Notes under the pieces: model-generated | The model's input: the letters and a program-made list of their open reading frames with translations, nothing else | Databases searched by the model: none | What the model was told of the DNA's origin: nothing | Shown here: in pieces, positions 1 to 7,882 of the stretch | How the letters are laid out: the number at the start of each line of letters is the position of its first letter | Numbering within the stretch: position 1 is the stretch's first letter | Program-made: the position numbers and the translations under genes | NCBI GenBank assembly: GCA_023460175.1 | Contig: JAEWRC010000118.1 | Location: forward strand, 1-18,621 | From: Actinomycetes bacterium | Lineage (GTDB): Bacteria > Actinomycetota > Actinomycetes > Mycobacteriales > Mycobacteriaceae | Direction: 5' to 3' | Length of the DNA: 18,621 nt

Positions 1-2490
1 GGCCTGCTGCGCGCGCACTCGGGCCTCGCGTTCGGCCGCGGCGGCGCGGCGCAGCGAATCCGCCCGCCCGCGAACGGCATTGGCGCGTTCCTCGGCGGTG
101 CGCACGGCCAGGCGGGATTCCACCTCGACGGTGCGGGCCTCGTCGGCGACGGCCGCGAACTCCTCGCGGTCCACCGGCGCGGCGTCGGTCTCCGACGGCG
201 TCTCCTGCGCGTTGCGCAGCCGGGTCTCCAGCTCGGCGAGTTCGGCCAGGGTCTCGCCGCGGCCGGCCTCGAGCTCCTCGCGCTGCTGCATCTGCCGACG
301 CCACTCGATCTCGGCGAGCCGGGCCTCCTGCCCCAACCGGCCCAGCTGCTCGTAGATCGAGGAGATGGCGGCATCGGATTCGTTGAGCGCGGCCAGCGCG
401 TGCTCGGCGGCGTCCTTGCGCGCGGCCTGCTCGGCCATCGCCCCCGCCAACGCGGCGCCCAGCTCCGAGGTCTGCGTCTCGGCGGCCGCCAACTCGGTGC
501 GGGCCTGCTCGATGGTGGAGGTGATCTCCAGCGTCGAGGGCTTGCGGTCCGAACCGCCGCTGACCCAGCCGGGGCCCACCAGGTCGCCCTCGCGAGTGAC
601 CGCGCGCAGCCGCGGCCGCTCGGCCACCAGGTCCAGACCCGCGCCCAGATCCTCGACCACCACCACGTCGGCCAGCAGCGCGGTGATCGCGCCGCGCAGC
701 CGCGAGGGGATCTCGACGAGGTCCAGCGCCCACTGCGCGCCGGTGGGCAACGAGCCCTGCTCGCGGACCGGTTCGGGCCAGTCCCCCAACACGATCGACG
801 CGCGGCCGCCGTCGGCGGTCTTGAGCGCCTCGACCGCCGACCGCGCCGCCCGCGACGATTCGGCGGCCATCGCATCGGCGGCCGACCCCAGCACGGCGGC
901 CAGCGCCGACTCGGCCCCGGGCCGCACCTTCAGCAGGTTGGCCACGGACCCGAACAGCCCTGCGTCGCTGTGATTCTCGGCGAGCCACGCGGCGCCGTCC
1001 TTGCGGTCGAGCCCCACCGACAATGCGTCGATCCGGGCCAGCAACGACGCCACCAGCCGTTCGGCGCCGCGCTCGGCGGCCTGCAGTTCGGCCACCCGCT
1101 CGTCGGCCAGCCGCAGCGCCGTCACGGTGCGGTCGTGGTGCTCGTCGAGGCCGAGTTCGCTCTGGTCCAGCTCACCGACCTTGCTCTGTACGGTCTCGAA
1201 TTCGGCCTGCGCGGCCTCCATGCGACCGGCGGCGTCCTCGATGCCCTGGGTCAGCCGGGTCACCCGGTCGTCGATCGACTCGACCCGGGCCCGCATGGTC
1301 TCCACCTGACCGGCCAGCCGGGCCAAACCCTCGCGACGGTCGGCCTCGGCGCGGACCGCGGCCATGTGCGCGCGCTCGGCCTCCGCGGCGATCTGTTCGG
1401 CGCGCGACAGCTCGACGCGGGCCGCCTCGGCCCGGATCCGGGCCTCCTCGAGTTCGCCGAGCAACTCCAGCTCCAGCGCCGCGACCTCGTCGGCCTCCGC
1501 CTCGAGTTCCTCCGGATCGCGCCCGCCGGACTGCACGGGTTCGGCCTCGAGCAACTGGGCGCGATCGCTGGCGATCCGCACCGTCGCGCTGACCCGTTCG
1601 GCCAGCGCCGAGAGCCGGAACCAGGTCTGCTGGGCGGCGTCGGCGCGCTCACTGAGCGTGCTCACCGCGGCCTCGTGGGCACCCAGCTCCTCGGTGGCGG
1701 CCGCGTGGCGTTCGGCGGCCTCCTCGTGCTCCTTGCGCAACACGGCCTCGGTACCGCCGACCCCGTCGAGCTCGGCCTGCCGCTTGACCAGATCGTCGGC
1801 GGCCAGCCGCAGCCGGGCGTCGCGCAGGTCGGCCTGGATGGTCTGCGCGCGCCGCGCCATCTCGGCCTGCCGGCCCAGCGGCTTGAGCTGGCGGCGCAGC
1901 TCGGTGGTCAGGTCCGTCAGCCGGGCCAGGTTGGCGGCCATCGCGTCGAGCTTGCGGACGGCCTTTTCCTTGCGCTTGCGGTGTTTGAGCACGCCGGCGG
2001 CCTCTTCGATGAACGCGCGACGGTCCTCGGGCCGCGATTCCAGGATCTGCGAGAGCCGGCCCTGCCCGACGATGACGTGCATCTCGCGGCCGATGCCGGA
2101 GTCGCTGAGCAGCTCCTGGACGTCCATCAGCCGGCAGCTGCTGCCGTTGATCTCGTACTCGCCGGCGCCGTCGCGGAACATCCGCCGGGTGATCGACACC
2201 TCGGAGTAGTCGATGGGCAGCGCGTTGTCGGAGTTGTCGATGGTGACGGTCACCTCGGCGCGGCCCAGCGGCGCCCGCGAGGACGTGCCGGCGAAGATGA
2301 CGTCCTCCATCTTGCCGCCGCGCAGCGTCTTGGCGCCCTGCTCGCCCATCACCCAGGCCAGCGCGTCGACGACGTTCGATTTGCCCGACCCGTTGGGGCC
2401 GACGACACAGGTGATCCCGGGCTCGAAGCGCAGAGTCGTCGGCGAGGCGAAGGACTTGAAGCCCTTCAGCGTCAGACTCTTGAGGTGCAT
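1..2490 (-). CDS. smc: Chromosome partition protein Smc, N-terminal 830 residues (partial)
   Basis: The Smc ATPase forms long coiled-coil dimers that, with ScpA and ScpB, organise and help segregate the chromosome. The gene runs off the left edge; 830 codons are present, against roughly 1,190-1,200 residues usual for the family. The start is ATG at 2490, reading MHLKSLTLKGFKSF, the canonical Smc N-terminus. The Walker A motif GPNGSGKS lies at residues 31-38, and the conserved VGQGRLSQIL / EEAAGVLKHRKRK head segment at about 141-173. A long Ala/Glu/Arg-rich coiled coil follows, then the globular hinge at roughly residues 500-650 (with GPGWVSGGS near its end), then the returning coil. The C-terminal head with Walker B and signature motif is outside the window. 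It is the last gene in the window of the DUF177-rnc-mutM-osmC-acyP operon, 29 nt after acyP. Identification is secure. Confidence 0.96.
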   Translation of the reverse strand, partial: MHLKSLTLKGFKSFASPTTLRFEPGITCVVGPNGSGKSNVVDALAWVMGEQGAKTLRGGKMEDVIFAGTSSRAPLGRAEVTVTIDNSDNALPIDYSEVSITRRMFRDGAGEYEINGSSCRLMDVQELLSDSGIGREMHVIVGQGRLSQILESRPEDRRAFIEEAAGVLKHRKRKEKAVRKLDAMAANLARLTDLTTELRRQLKPLGRQAEMARRAQTIQADLRDARLRLAADDLVKRQAELDGVGGTEAVLRKEHEEAAERHAAATEELGAHEAAVSTLSERADAAQQTWFRLSALAERVSATVRIASDRAQLLEAEPVQSGGRDPEELEAEADEVAALELELLGELEEARIRAEAARVELSRAEQIAAEAERAHMAAVRAEADRREGLARLAGQVETMRARVESIDDRVTRLTQGIEDAAGRMEAAQAEFETVQSKVGELDQSELGLDEHHDRTVTALRLADERVAELQAAERGAERLVASLLARIDALSVGLDRKDGAAWLAENHSDAGLFGSVANLLKVRPGAESALAAVLGSAADAMAAESSRAARSAVEALKTADGGRASIVLGDWPEPVREQGSLPTGAQWALDLVEIPSRLRGAITALLADVVVVEDLGAGLDLVAERPRLRAVTREGDLVGPGWVSGGSDRKPSTLEITSTIEQARTELAAAETQTSELGAALAGAMAEQAARKDAAEHALAALNESDAAISSIYEQLGRLGQEARLAEIEWRRQMQQREELEAGRGETLAELAELETRLRNAQETPSETDAAPVDREEFAAVADEARTVEVESRLAVRTAEERANAVRGRADSLRRAAAAEREARVRAQQA

Positions 2491-2519
2491 GGCGTGCCAG
2501 CGTACCGGCCGGGGTTCAC

Positions 2520-2801
2520 TTACCGTTCGACGAAACCCTCGATCGGCGCGGGATTCTCCGCCCAATCCCACACCACGTTGTCCACCGTGCCGGGCGTCGA
2601 GGGGCCCCGCAACAGCTCGAGCAGCCGCTCACCCGCCTCACGCGGGCCCTGTGCCACCACCAGCACCCGCCCGTCGGCCTGGTTCTTCGCGTAGCCGCTC
2701 AGCCCGAGTTCGAGCGCCCGGGACCGCGTCCACCAGCGGAAACCGACGCCCTGGACGTGGCCGTGCACCCACGCCGTCAACCGGACCGCGGCCTCGGTCA
2801 C
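2520..2801 (-). CDS. acyP: Acylphosphatase
   Basis: A 93-residue acylphosphatase, hydrolysing the carboxyl-phosphate bond of acyl phosphates in the cytoplasm. The family signature is visible: HGHVQGVGFRWW at residues 14-25 contains the phosphate-binding loop and the catalytic Arg (R22), and GYAKNQADG at 37-45 contains the catalytic Asn (N40). Length matches the usual 90-95 residues. I chose the GTG start at 2801 because it gives the standard N-terminus (TEAAVRLTAWVHG) and overlaps the stop of the upstream osmC-type gene in a GTGA arrangement, implying translational coupling. A longer in-frame opening upstream merely reads osmC out of frame. Acylphosphatase next to smc is the usual mycobacterial arrangement. 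Confidence 0.93.
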   Translation of the reverse strand: MTEAAVRLTAWVHGHVQGVGFRWWTRSRALELGLSGYAKNQADGRVLVVAQGPREAGERLLELLRGPSTPGTVDNVVWDWAENPAPIEGFVER

Positions 2802-3211
2802 GCCTGGCTTTCGGCGATCTCGAAGCTGACCTCGGTGCCGGATTTGAGTGTGCGGCCCACGGTGCAGACCTGGTCGATGGCCCGGTTGACCACGACGCGC
2901 AGCCGCTCGGCCTCGGCCTCCGTGAGCCCCGACAGGTCCAGCACCAGGGTCTCGGCCAAGTGCGGGTAGCGCTCCTGATCCCGGTCGGCGGGCCCGGAGA
3001 CCTCGATCGTGGCCTGGTAGTCGTCGCCGAGCCGACGGGCCAGGGGCGCGTCGCTGCTCATCCCGCTGCAGGCCGCCAGCGCGATCTTCATCAGCTCGCC
3101 GGGGGTGAAGACGCCGTCGACGTCCTCGGAGCCGACGAGCACCTCGGCCCCGCGCGAGCTGCGCCCGGTGTAACGCCGGGTGCCGGTGCGCTCGACCCAC
3201 AGTTTGGTCAT
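2798..3211 (-). CDS. OsmC/Ohr-family protein (thiol-dependent peroxide detoxification)
   Basis: A 137-residue OsmC-family protein. Members are homodimeric cytoplasmic peroxidases that reduce organic hydroperoxides using two cysteines. The two expected cysteines are present: C48 in the helix KIALAACSGM and C116 in AIDQVCTVGRTL. The N-terminal YTGRSSRGAEVLVGSE and the FTPGELMKIALA segment match the family fold. ATG at 3211 is preceded by a strong ribosome binding site (AAAGGAG about 6 nt upstream). It lies 10 nt downstream of mutM and overlaps acyP by 4 nt. Sitting between an 8-oxoguanine glycosylase and acylphosphatase, it fits a constitutive stress-defence role. Whether it is OsmC or a more general OsmC-like protein cannot be decided here, so no symbol is given. 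Confidence 0.88.
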   Translation of the reverse strand: MTKLWVERTGTRRYTGRSSRGAEVLVGSEDVDGVFTPGELMKIALAACSGMSSDAPLARRLGDDYQATIEVSGPADRDQERYPHLAETLVLDLSGLTEAEAERLRVVVNRAIDQVCTVGRTLKSGTEVSFEIAESQA

Positions 3212-3221
3212 CGTTGCTCCT

Positions 3222-4082
3222 TTAAGTTGTGCGCGGGGTGCGCGGTCGCGGTTGACAGCGCGGACAGTAGAACGACGAGCGGTTCATGAACTTCTCCCGC
3301 CGGATCGGCGCCCCGCAGCGCCGGCACGGCTCGCCCTCGCGACCGTAGGCGTCCAGCGAGCGGTCGAAGTATCCGGACTCGCCGTTGACGTTGACATACA
3401 GCGCGTCGAACGACGTCCCGCCCTGGGCCAGCGCCTCGTGCATCACCTCGGCGGCGGCGTCCAGCGCGGCCCGCAGCTGCGGGCGGGTGAGCTTCTCGGC
3501 CAACCGCGCACCGTTGATCCGGGCCCGCCACAGCGCCTCGTCGGCGTAGATGTTGCCGATGCCGGAGACCACCGTCTGATCCAGCAGCTGGCGTTTGATC
3601 TCGGAGTGCTTGCGCCGCAACACCTTGATCACCGCATCGGGATCGAACCGCGGATCCAGCGGGTCGCGGGCGATGTGCGCAACGGGTTCCGGCAGCACCG
3701 CGCCGTCGACCTCGACCAACTCGGCGAGCTGCCAGCCACCGAACGTGCGCTGGTCGACGAAACTCAGCGTGGTGCCGTCGTCGAGCAGCGCCGCGATCCG
3801 GACGTGATCGGAGCGCGGCACCGGGCCGATCAGCATCTGCCCGCTCATGCCGAGGTGCACCACCAGCGCCTCGTCGGTGGACAGCACCAGCCACAGGTAC
3901 TTGCCGCGCCGCCCGGTCCCGACGATGCGGGTGTCGAGCAGCCGGGCGGTCAGGTCCACGGGCCCGGCCTCGTGCCGGCGCACCGCGCGGGGGTGGTGCA
4001 CCCGCACCCCGCTGATCGAGCGATCCAGGACGTGGTTCGCCAGGCCGCGACGGACCACCTCCACCTCGGGCAGTTCCGGCAT
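3222..4082 (-). CDS. mutM: Formamidopyrimidine-DNA glycosylase (Fpg/MutM)
   Basis: A bifunctional DNA glycosylase/AP lyase that removes 8-oxoguanine and other oxidised purines. The 286-residue protein begins MPELPEVEVVRRGL, giving the catalytic Pro2 nucleophile and Glu3 after Met removal. K61 in GKYLW corresponds to the conserved beta-hairpin lysine. The helix-two-turn-helix region is around residues 160-190 (LLDQTVVSGIGNIYADEALWRARI), and the C-terminal zinc finger has cysteines at 253, 256, 273 and 276 (CRRC...CPRC) with FMNRSSFYC between. All active features are intact. The gene starts 1 nt after the rnc stop, and its product ends 10 nt before the OsmC-type gene, so co-expression is expected. 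Mycobacteria have Fpg paralogues; this is the one linked to rnc. Confidence 0.96.
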   Translation of the reverse strand: MPELPEVEVVRRGLANHVLDRSISGVRVHHPRAVRRHEAGPVDLTARLLDTRIVGTGRRGKYLWLVLSTDEALVVHLGMSGQMLIGPVPRSDHVRIAALLDDGTTLSFVDQRTFGGWQLAELVEVDGAVLPEPVAHIARDPLDPRFDPDAVIKVLRRKHSEIKRQLLDQTVVSGIGNIYADEALWRARINGARLAEKLTRPQLRAALDAAAEVMHEALAQGGTSFDALYVNVNGESGYFDRSLDAYGREGEPCRRCGAPIRREKFMNRSSFYCPRCQPRPRTPRTT

Positions 4083-4083
4083 G

Positions 4084-4779
4084 TCAGTCCTGGTCCAACG
4101 CAGTCCACGCCGTCGCGGCCGCCTTCTGCTCGGCTTCCTTCTTCGACCGGCCGACCCCGGCGCCGTACTCGATGTCCATCACCACGACGGTGGCGGTGAA
4201 CTGCTTGTCGTGGTCGGGCCCGGTCGCGGTGACCAGATACGTCGGCGTGCCGAGCCCGCGGGCCGCGGTCAGTTCCTGCAGGCTTGTCTTCCAGTCCAGC
4301 CCGGCGCCCAGCGTCGGCGCGGTGTCGAGCAGCCCGGCGAACAGCCGCAGGATGACCTCGCGGGCCACCTCGATGCCGTGCTCGAGGTACACCGCACCCA
4401 GCAGCGACTCCATGCCGTCGGCCAGGATGCTCGACTTGTTGGCGCCGCCGGTGTTCATCTCACCGCGCCCGAGCAGCAGATGCGCGCCCAGGCCGTCCTC
4501 GGTGAGCCCGCGCGCCACGTCGGCCAGGGCGTGGGTGTTGACCACCGAGGCCCGCAGCTTGGCCAGGTCGCCCTCGGAGCGCTCGGGGTGGCGGTGGAAC
4601 AGTTCGTCGGTGATGGTCAGGCCCAGCACCGCGTCGCCGAGGAACTCCAGGCGTTCGTTGGTGGGCAGACCGCCGTGTTCGTAGGCGTAGCTGCGGTGCG
4701 TGAGCGCCAGGGTCAGCAGTTCGGCGGGCAACTCCACCCCGAGCGCGTCGAGCAACGGCTGCGTCATGGCCTCCGTCAT
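4084..4779 (-). CDS. rnc: Ribonuclease III
   Basis: A double-strand-specific endoribonuclease that processes rRNA precursors and structured transcripts. The 231-residue protein has the signature NERLEFLGDAVLGL at 41-54, giving the metal-binding acidic residues E42, E45 and D49. The second acidic pair is in LADGMESLLGAVY (D121, E124). A double-stranded RNA-binding domain covers about 162-230, starting DWKTSLQEL and ending GRSKKEAEQKAAATAW. Length is typical. ATG at 4779 overlaps the DUF177 stop codon (ATGA); another ATG at 4767 would shorten the protein by four residues. The DUF177-rnc-mutM order with near-zero spacing indicates one transcript. Confidence 0.96.
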   Translation of the reverse strand: MTEAMTQPLLDALGVELPAELLTLALTHRSYAYEHGGLPTNERLEFLGDAVLGLTITDELFHRHPERSEGDLAKLRASVVNTHALADVARGLTEDGLGAHLLLGRGEMNTGGANKSSILADGMESLLGAVYLEHGIEVAREVILRLFAGLLDTAPTLGAGLDWKTSLQELTAARGLGTPTYLVTATGPDHDKQFTATVVVMDIEYGAGVGRSKKEAEQKAAATAWTALDQD

Positions 4780-5330
4780 TCGGAATCCAGGGACGGATCA
4801 ACAACTTTCAGGTCGGCGAGCTTGGCCCAGCGCGGGTCGATCAGCTCGTGGGAGTGCCCCGGCTCGTCGGCCATCGCGATGCCGCAGTGCGGGCACAGGC
4901 CCTCGCAGTCCGGCGAGCACACCGGCGACAGCGGCAGTTCCAGGCCGACGGCGTCGACGATCGCCTGTTCGAGGTCCACCGTGTCGTTGACCACGTGGCC
5001 CACCTCGTCGGCCTCGCTGCTCTGCTCGGTGGCGCTGTCGGGATAGGCGTAGAGCTCGGTCAGGTCGATGCGCACCGTGGACGTCATCGGCGACAGGCAG
5101 CGCGAGCATTCGCCGACCGTCGGCGCGGTGACGCTGCCGGTCACCAGCACGCCCTCCGATACCGACTCGAACCGCAGATCCAGGTCCAGCGGGGCGCCCG
5201 CCTCGATGCCGATCAGGTCGAGCCCGATCCGGGCGGGACTGGCCACGGTGTCGGTCACGGTGATCATCGAGCCGGGGCGGCGCCCCAACCTCGACACATC
5301 GAAGGCCAACGCCGAGCGTGCACTTGACAT
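4776..5330 (-). CDS. DUF177/YceD-family metal-binding protein (23S rRNA accumulation factor family)
   Basis: A 184-residue DUF177 (YceD) protein. The family is linked to 23S rRNA accumulation in other bacteria, where the gene often adjoins rpmF; no rpmF is present here, and rnc follows directly. Cysteines C75/C78 (GECSRC) and C138/C142/C146/C149 (VCSPDCEGLCPHCG) form a likely zinc site, the second group being the classic DUF177 motif. I prefer ATG at 5330 because a TAGAAT hexamer ends 8 nt upstream, consistent with a leaderless transcript; no good ribosome binding site is visible. An in-frame TTG at 5339 would add three residues, but it lies inside that hexamer. This is the first gene of the operon running to smc. 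The exact biochemical role is unknown. Confidence 0.87.
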   Translation of the reverse strand: MSSARSALAFDVSRLGRRPGSMITVTDTVASPARIGLDLIGIEAGAPLDLDLRFESVSEGVLVTGSVTAPTVGECSRCLSPMTSTVRIDLTELYAYPDSATEQSSEADEVGHVVNDTVDLEQAIVDAVGLELPLSPVCSPDCEGLCPHCGIAMADEPGHSHELIDPRWAKLADLKVVDPSLDSE

Positions 5331-5338
5331 AGTTACCA

Positions 5339-5344
5339 ATTCTA
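5339..5344 (-). promoter_or_regulatory. Candidate -10 element for the DUF177-rnc-mutM-smc operon (leaderless)
   Basis: TAGAAT on the minus strand fits the mycobacterial TANNNT -10 pattern and is separated from the ATG at 5330 by 8 nt. That places the expected transcription start at or next to the A of the ATG, so the mRNA would be leaderless. No convincing -35 is visible at 16-18 nt upstream, which is not unusual in mycobacteria. This is pattern reading, with no transcript data. Confidence 0.5.
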
Positions 5345-5500
5345 CTTGCGCCGTTCGGACAGTCCTTGCGCGCGGCGGACCGGCTTCTCGGAATCACCGC
5401 GATTATTAGTCCCCCGCGCGCGAACGCCGCCGGTAGCGGGGCCGGCGACCGCGCACCGCCGGGGCCGCCGTCGGCGGCAAGAGGCCGACAACTCAGCACA

Positions 5501-6679
5501 ATGACGGTCGTGACAATCAAGCTGCACTGGTTCCTACCCACCTACGGCGACAGCCGCTCGATCGTGGGCGGCGGGCACGGCACCCCGGTGGGCGCCGCCC
5601 ACAGCGACCGCGAGGCCAGCATCGACTACCTCGCCTCGATCGTGCGGTCGGCCGAGACGTTCGGCTTCACCGGCGCGCTGATCCCGACGGGCGCCTGGTG
5701 CGAGGACGCCTTCGTCACCGCGGCGCTGCTGGCCCGCGAGACCTCGACCCTGGCCTTCCTGGTGGCGTTCCGGCCCGGCTTGATCAGCCCCACCCTGTCG
5801 GCGCAGATGGCCGCGACGTTCGCCCGGCACGCGCCCGGGCGCATCCTGCTCAACGTCGTCGTCGGCGGCGAGGCCCACGAGCAGCGGGCCTTCGGCGACT
5901 ATCTGGACAAGGACGGCCGCTACGAGCGCGCCGACGAGTTCCTCGACATCGTCCGCCGGTTGTGGGCGGGCCAGACCGTCAGCACGACGGGCAACTTCAT
6001 CTCGGTGGATCAGGCCTCGCTGGCGCTGCCGCCGAATCCGGTGCCCCCGTTGTACTTCGGCGGCAGCTCGCCGGCCGCCGGTCCGGTGGCCGCCCGGCAC
6101 GCCGACGTCTATCTCACCTGGGGTGAGCCGCCGGAGGCGGTCCGGGAGAAGATCGCCTGGATCTCGGCGCTCGGTGAGCGGGCGGGCCGCAAGCTGCGCT
6201 TCGGCATCCGCCTGCACACCATCTCCCGGGACACCTCGGCCGAGGCCTGGGCGCAGGCCGACCGTCTGATCGCCGCGCTCGACGACGACACGGTGCGCAA
6301 GGCGCAGGCGGGGCTGGCCCGCAGCCAATCTGAGGGGCAGCGCCGGATGCTGGCCCTGCACGAGGCCCATCGCAGCGCCGGGACCTGGCACGACGCGCGC
6401 AGCCTCGAGATCGCGCCGAACCTGTGGTCGGGTGTGGGCCTGGTCCGCGGCGGCGCGGGCACGGCGCTGGTCGGCAGCCACACCGAGGTGGCCGACCGCA
6501 TCGCCGAATACGCGGCGATCGGTATCGACGAGTTCATCTTCTCCGGCTACCCGCACCTCGAGGAGCTGTACTGGTTCGGCGAGGGCGTGGTGCCGATCCT
6601 GCGCGAGCGCGGTCTGTTCGCCTCGGACGCGGATGACCGGCCGGCGACGGTGTCGATCCCGTTCGTCGGCGCTCAGTGA
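5501..6679 (+). CDS. ssuD: SsuD-type FMNH2-dependent alkanesulfonate monooxygenase
   Basis: A two-component flavin monooxygenase that cleaves alkanesulfonates to an aldehyde and sulfite when supplied with FMNH2 by a separate reductase, used to obtain sulfur. The 392-residue protein aligns from memory with E. coli SsuD along its length: KLHWFLPTYGD near the start, IPTGAWCEDAF at 61-71 (C67, like E. coli Cys54), PPLYFGGSSPAAG at 182-194, YLTWGEPPE at 204-212, FGIRLHTI at 234-241 (R237, H239), NLWSGVGLVRGGAGTALVG at 307-325 (mobile loop with R316) and FSGYPHLEE at 347-355 (Y350). ATG at 5501 gives the standard N-terminus; GTG at 5510 is possible. The only purine-rich stretch upstream (AAGAGG) is 16 nt away. 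A short GC hairpin (5464-5478) lies in the leader. No SsuE reductase or sulfonate transporter is in the window. It is divergent from DUF177 and overlaps the next gene. Confidence 0.93.
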   Translation: MTVVTIKLHWFLPTYGDSRSIVGGGHGTPVGAAHSDREASIDYLASIVRSAETFGFTGALIPTGAWCEDAFVTAALLARETSTLAFLVAFRPGLISPTLSAQMAATFARHAPGRILLNVVVGGEAHEQRAFGDYLDKDGRYERADEFLDIVRRLWAGQTVSTTGNFISVDQASLALPPNPVPPLYFGGSSPAAGPVAARHADVYLTWGEPPEAVREKIAWISALGERAGRKLRFGIRLHTISRDTSAEAWAQADRLIAALDDDTVRKAQAGLARSQSEGQRRMLALHEAHRSAGTWHDARSLEIAPNLWSGVGLVRGGAGTALVGSHTEVADRIAEYAAIGIDEFIFSGYPHLEELYWFGEGVVPILRERGLFASDADDRPATVSIPFVGAQ

Positions 6680-7875
6680 GGATCGGCTCCGCCAGTCAGG
6701 CACTCGAGATCGCGCGCGACATCGCCGAGGTGTTCGGCGCCGGGGCCTCCGACCGCGACGCCTACCGCGGGCTGCCCAGCAAGGCGGTGAAGGAGCTGAA
6801 AGCCTCTGGGCTGCTGGCCCTTTCGGTCCCGGTCAAGTTCGGCGGTCTGGACGTGCCCGCGACGGTGCTGGCCGAGGTGTTCCGGCTGTTCGCCCACGGC
6901 GACCCGTCGCTGGCCCAGATCCCGCACTCGCACTTCACGTTTCTGGAGGCGCTGCGCCTGCAGGGCTCGCGGTCCCAGCAGGCGTTCTTCTACGGCCTGG
7001 TCCTCGACGGGGCGTTGTTCGCCAACGCCCAATCCGAACGCGGCCCGCATCCCATCGATGTGGACACCACCACGCTGACGCCCGTCGGCACGGGCGATTT
7101 CGTGCTCGACGGCCGCAAGTTCTACTGCACCGGAGCGCTGTTCGCCGACTGGCTGATCGTCCGGGCCTCGCTGTCCGACGGCTCGTTGGGCACTCCGACG
7201 GCGACCACGCCCAAGGTGATTGCCTTCGTCCCGGCCGACGCCCCGGGCGTGGAGGTGGTCGACGACTGGGACGGCATGGGTCAGCGGACCACGGCCTCGG
7301 GCACCGTCACCCTGGACCGCGTCGTCGTGCCGCCGGATCACGTGGTGGGCTTCAGCGAGATCTTCACGGCCCCGACGCTGTACGGCGCGCGGGCTCAATT
7401 GCTGCACGCGGCAATCGATGTCGGCATAGCCACCGGCGCCCTGGCCGAGGGTGTCCGGCAGGCGGCCCGGGCGCGGCCGCATTTCGAGGCCGCGGTGTCC
7501 ACCGCGGCCGAGGACCCCACACTGATCGCCGTGGCCGGCGAGGTGGCCGTCACGGTGCGCGGGGCCCAGGCGCTGCTGGCCGAGGCGGCCCGTCAGGTCG
7601 ACGCCGCCCACGGCATCCTGACCGCCGACACCGCCGCGGCCGCATCGGTCGCGGTGGCCACGGCCAAGGTCGCCGCGGTGCGCGCCGCGCTGGAGGCATC
7701 CAGCGCGCTGTTCGAACTCGGCGGCACGCGCAGCGCTACCGCGGCGGGCAACCTGTCCCGGTTCTGGCGCGACGCGCGCACCCACACCCTGCACGATGCG
7801 ACGCGCTGGAAGCTGCAGCACATCGGCCGTTACACGCTGTCGGGGACGCCCCCGCCGCGGCACGGCCAGCTCTGA
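6676..7875 (+). CDS. SfnB/DszC-type acyl-CoA dehydrogenase-fold flavin monooxygenase (sulfur acquisition)
   Basis: A 399-residue protein with the acyl-CoA dehydrogenase fold but the signatures of the SfnB/MsuC/DszC monooxygenase branch, which use reduced flavin to oxidise organosulfur compounds. The N-terminal helical domain covers about residues 5-110, with HSHFTF at 84-89. The beta domain includes NAQSERG (117-123) and DGRKFYCTGALFADW (145-159). WDGMGQRTTASGTV at 198-211 is a hallmark of the branch. The C-terminal helices end with RFWRDARTHTLHDATRWK at 362-379; the His pair H370/H373 matches the position of the DszC catalytic histidine. The GTG start at 6676 overlaps the ssuD stop (GTGA), so the two are translationally coupled. 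The likely role is to feed a sulfinate or sulfonate to, or work beside, SsuD. The substrate cannot be told from sequence; a desulfurisation role is less likely but possible. Confidence 0.86.
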   Translation: MRIGSASQALEIARDIAEVFGAGASDRDAYRGLPSKAVKELKASGLLALSVPVKFGGLDVPATVLAEVFRLFAHGDPSLAQIPHSHFTFLEALRLQGSRSQQAFFYGLVLDGALFANAQSERGPHPIDVDTTTLTPVGTGDFVLDGRKFYCTGALFADWLIVRASLSDGSLGTPTATTPKVIAFVPADAPGVEVVDDWDGMGQRTTASGTVTLDRVVVPPDHVVGFSEIFTAPTLYGARAQLLHAAIDVGIATGALAEGVRQAARARPHFEAAVSTAAEDPTLIAVAGEVAVTVRGAQALLAEAARQVDAAHGILTADTAAAASVAVATAKVAAVRAALEASSALFELGGTRSATAAGNLSRFWRDARTHTLHDATRWKLQHIGRYTLSGTPPPRHGQL

Positions 7876-7882
7876 GTTCGCC

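Noticed and set aside
400..2694. A 764-codon open frame on the plus strand across smc
   Set aside because: It is antisense to smc, rich in Arg/Gly/Leu/Gln/His with no recognisable domain, and is the expected by-product of high-GC third positions. The minus-strand Smc reading has clear motifs throughout.
5464..5478. GCCGCC-GTC-GGCGGC hairpin in the ssuD leader as a riboswitch or attenuator
   Set aside because: Short simple GC dyads of this kind are common by chance in this genome; there is no conserved aptamer-like structure or leader peptide in the 161-bp gap.
6673..7863. A 396-codon minus-strand frame opposite the SfnB-type gene
   Set aside because: The plus strand encodes a full-length recognisable flavoprotein; the opposite frame has no family features.
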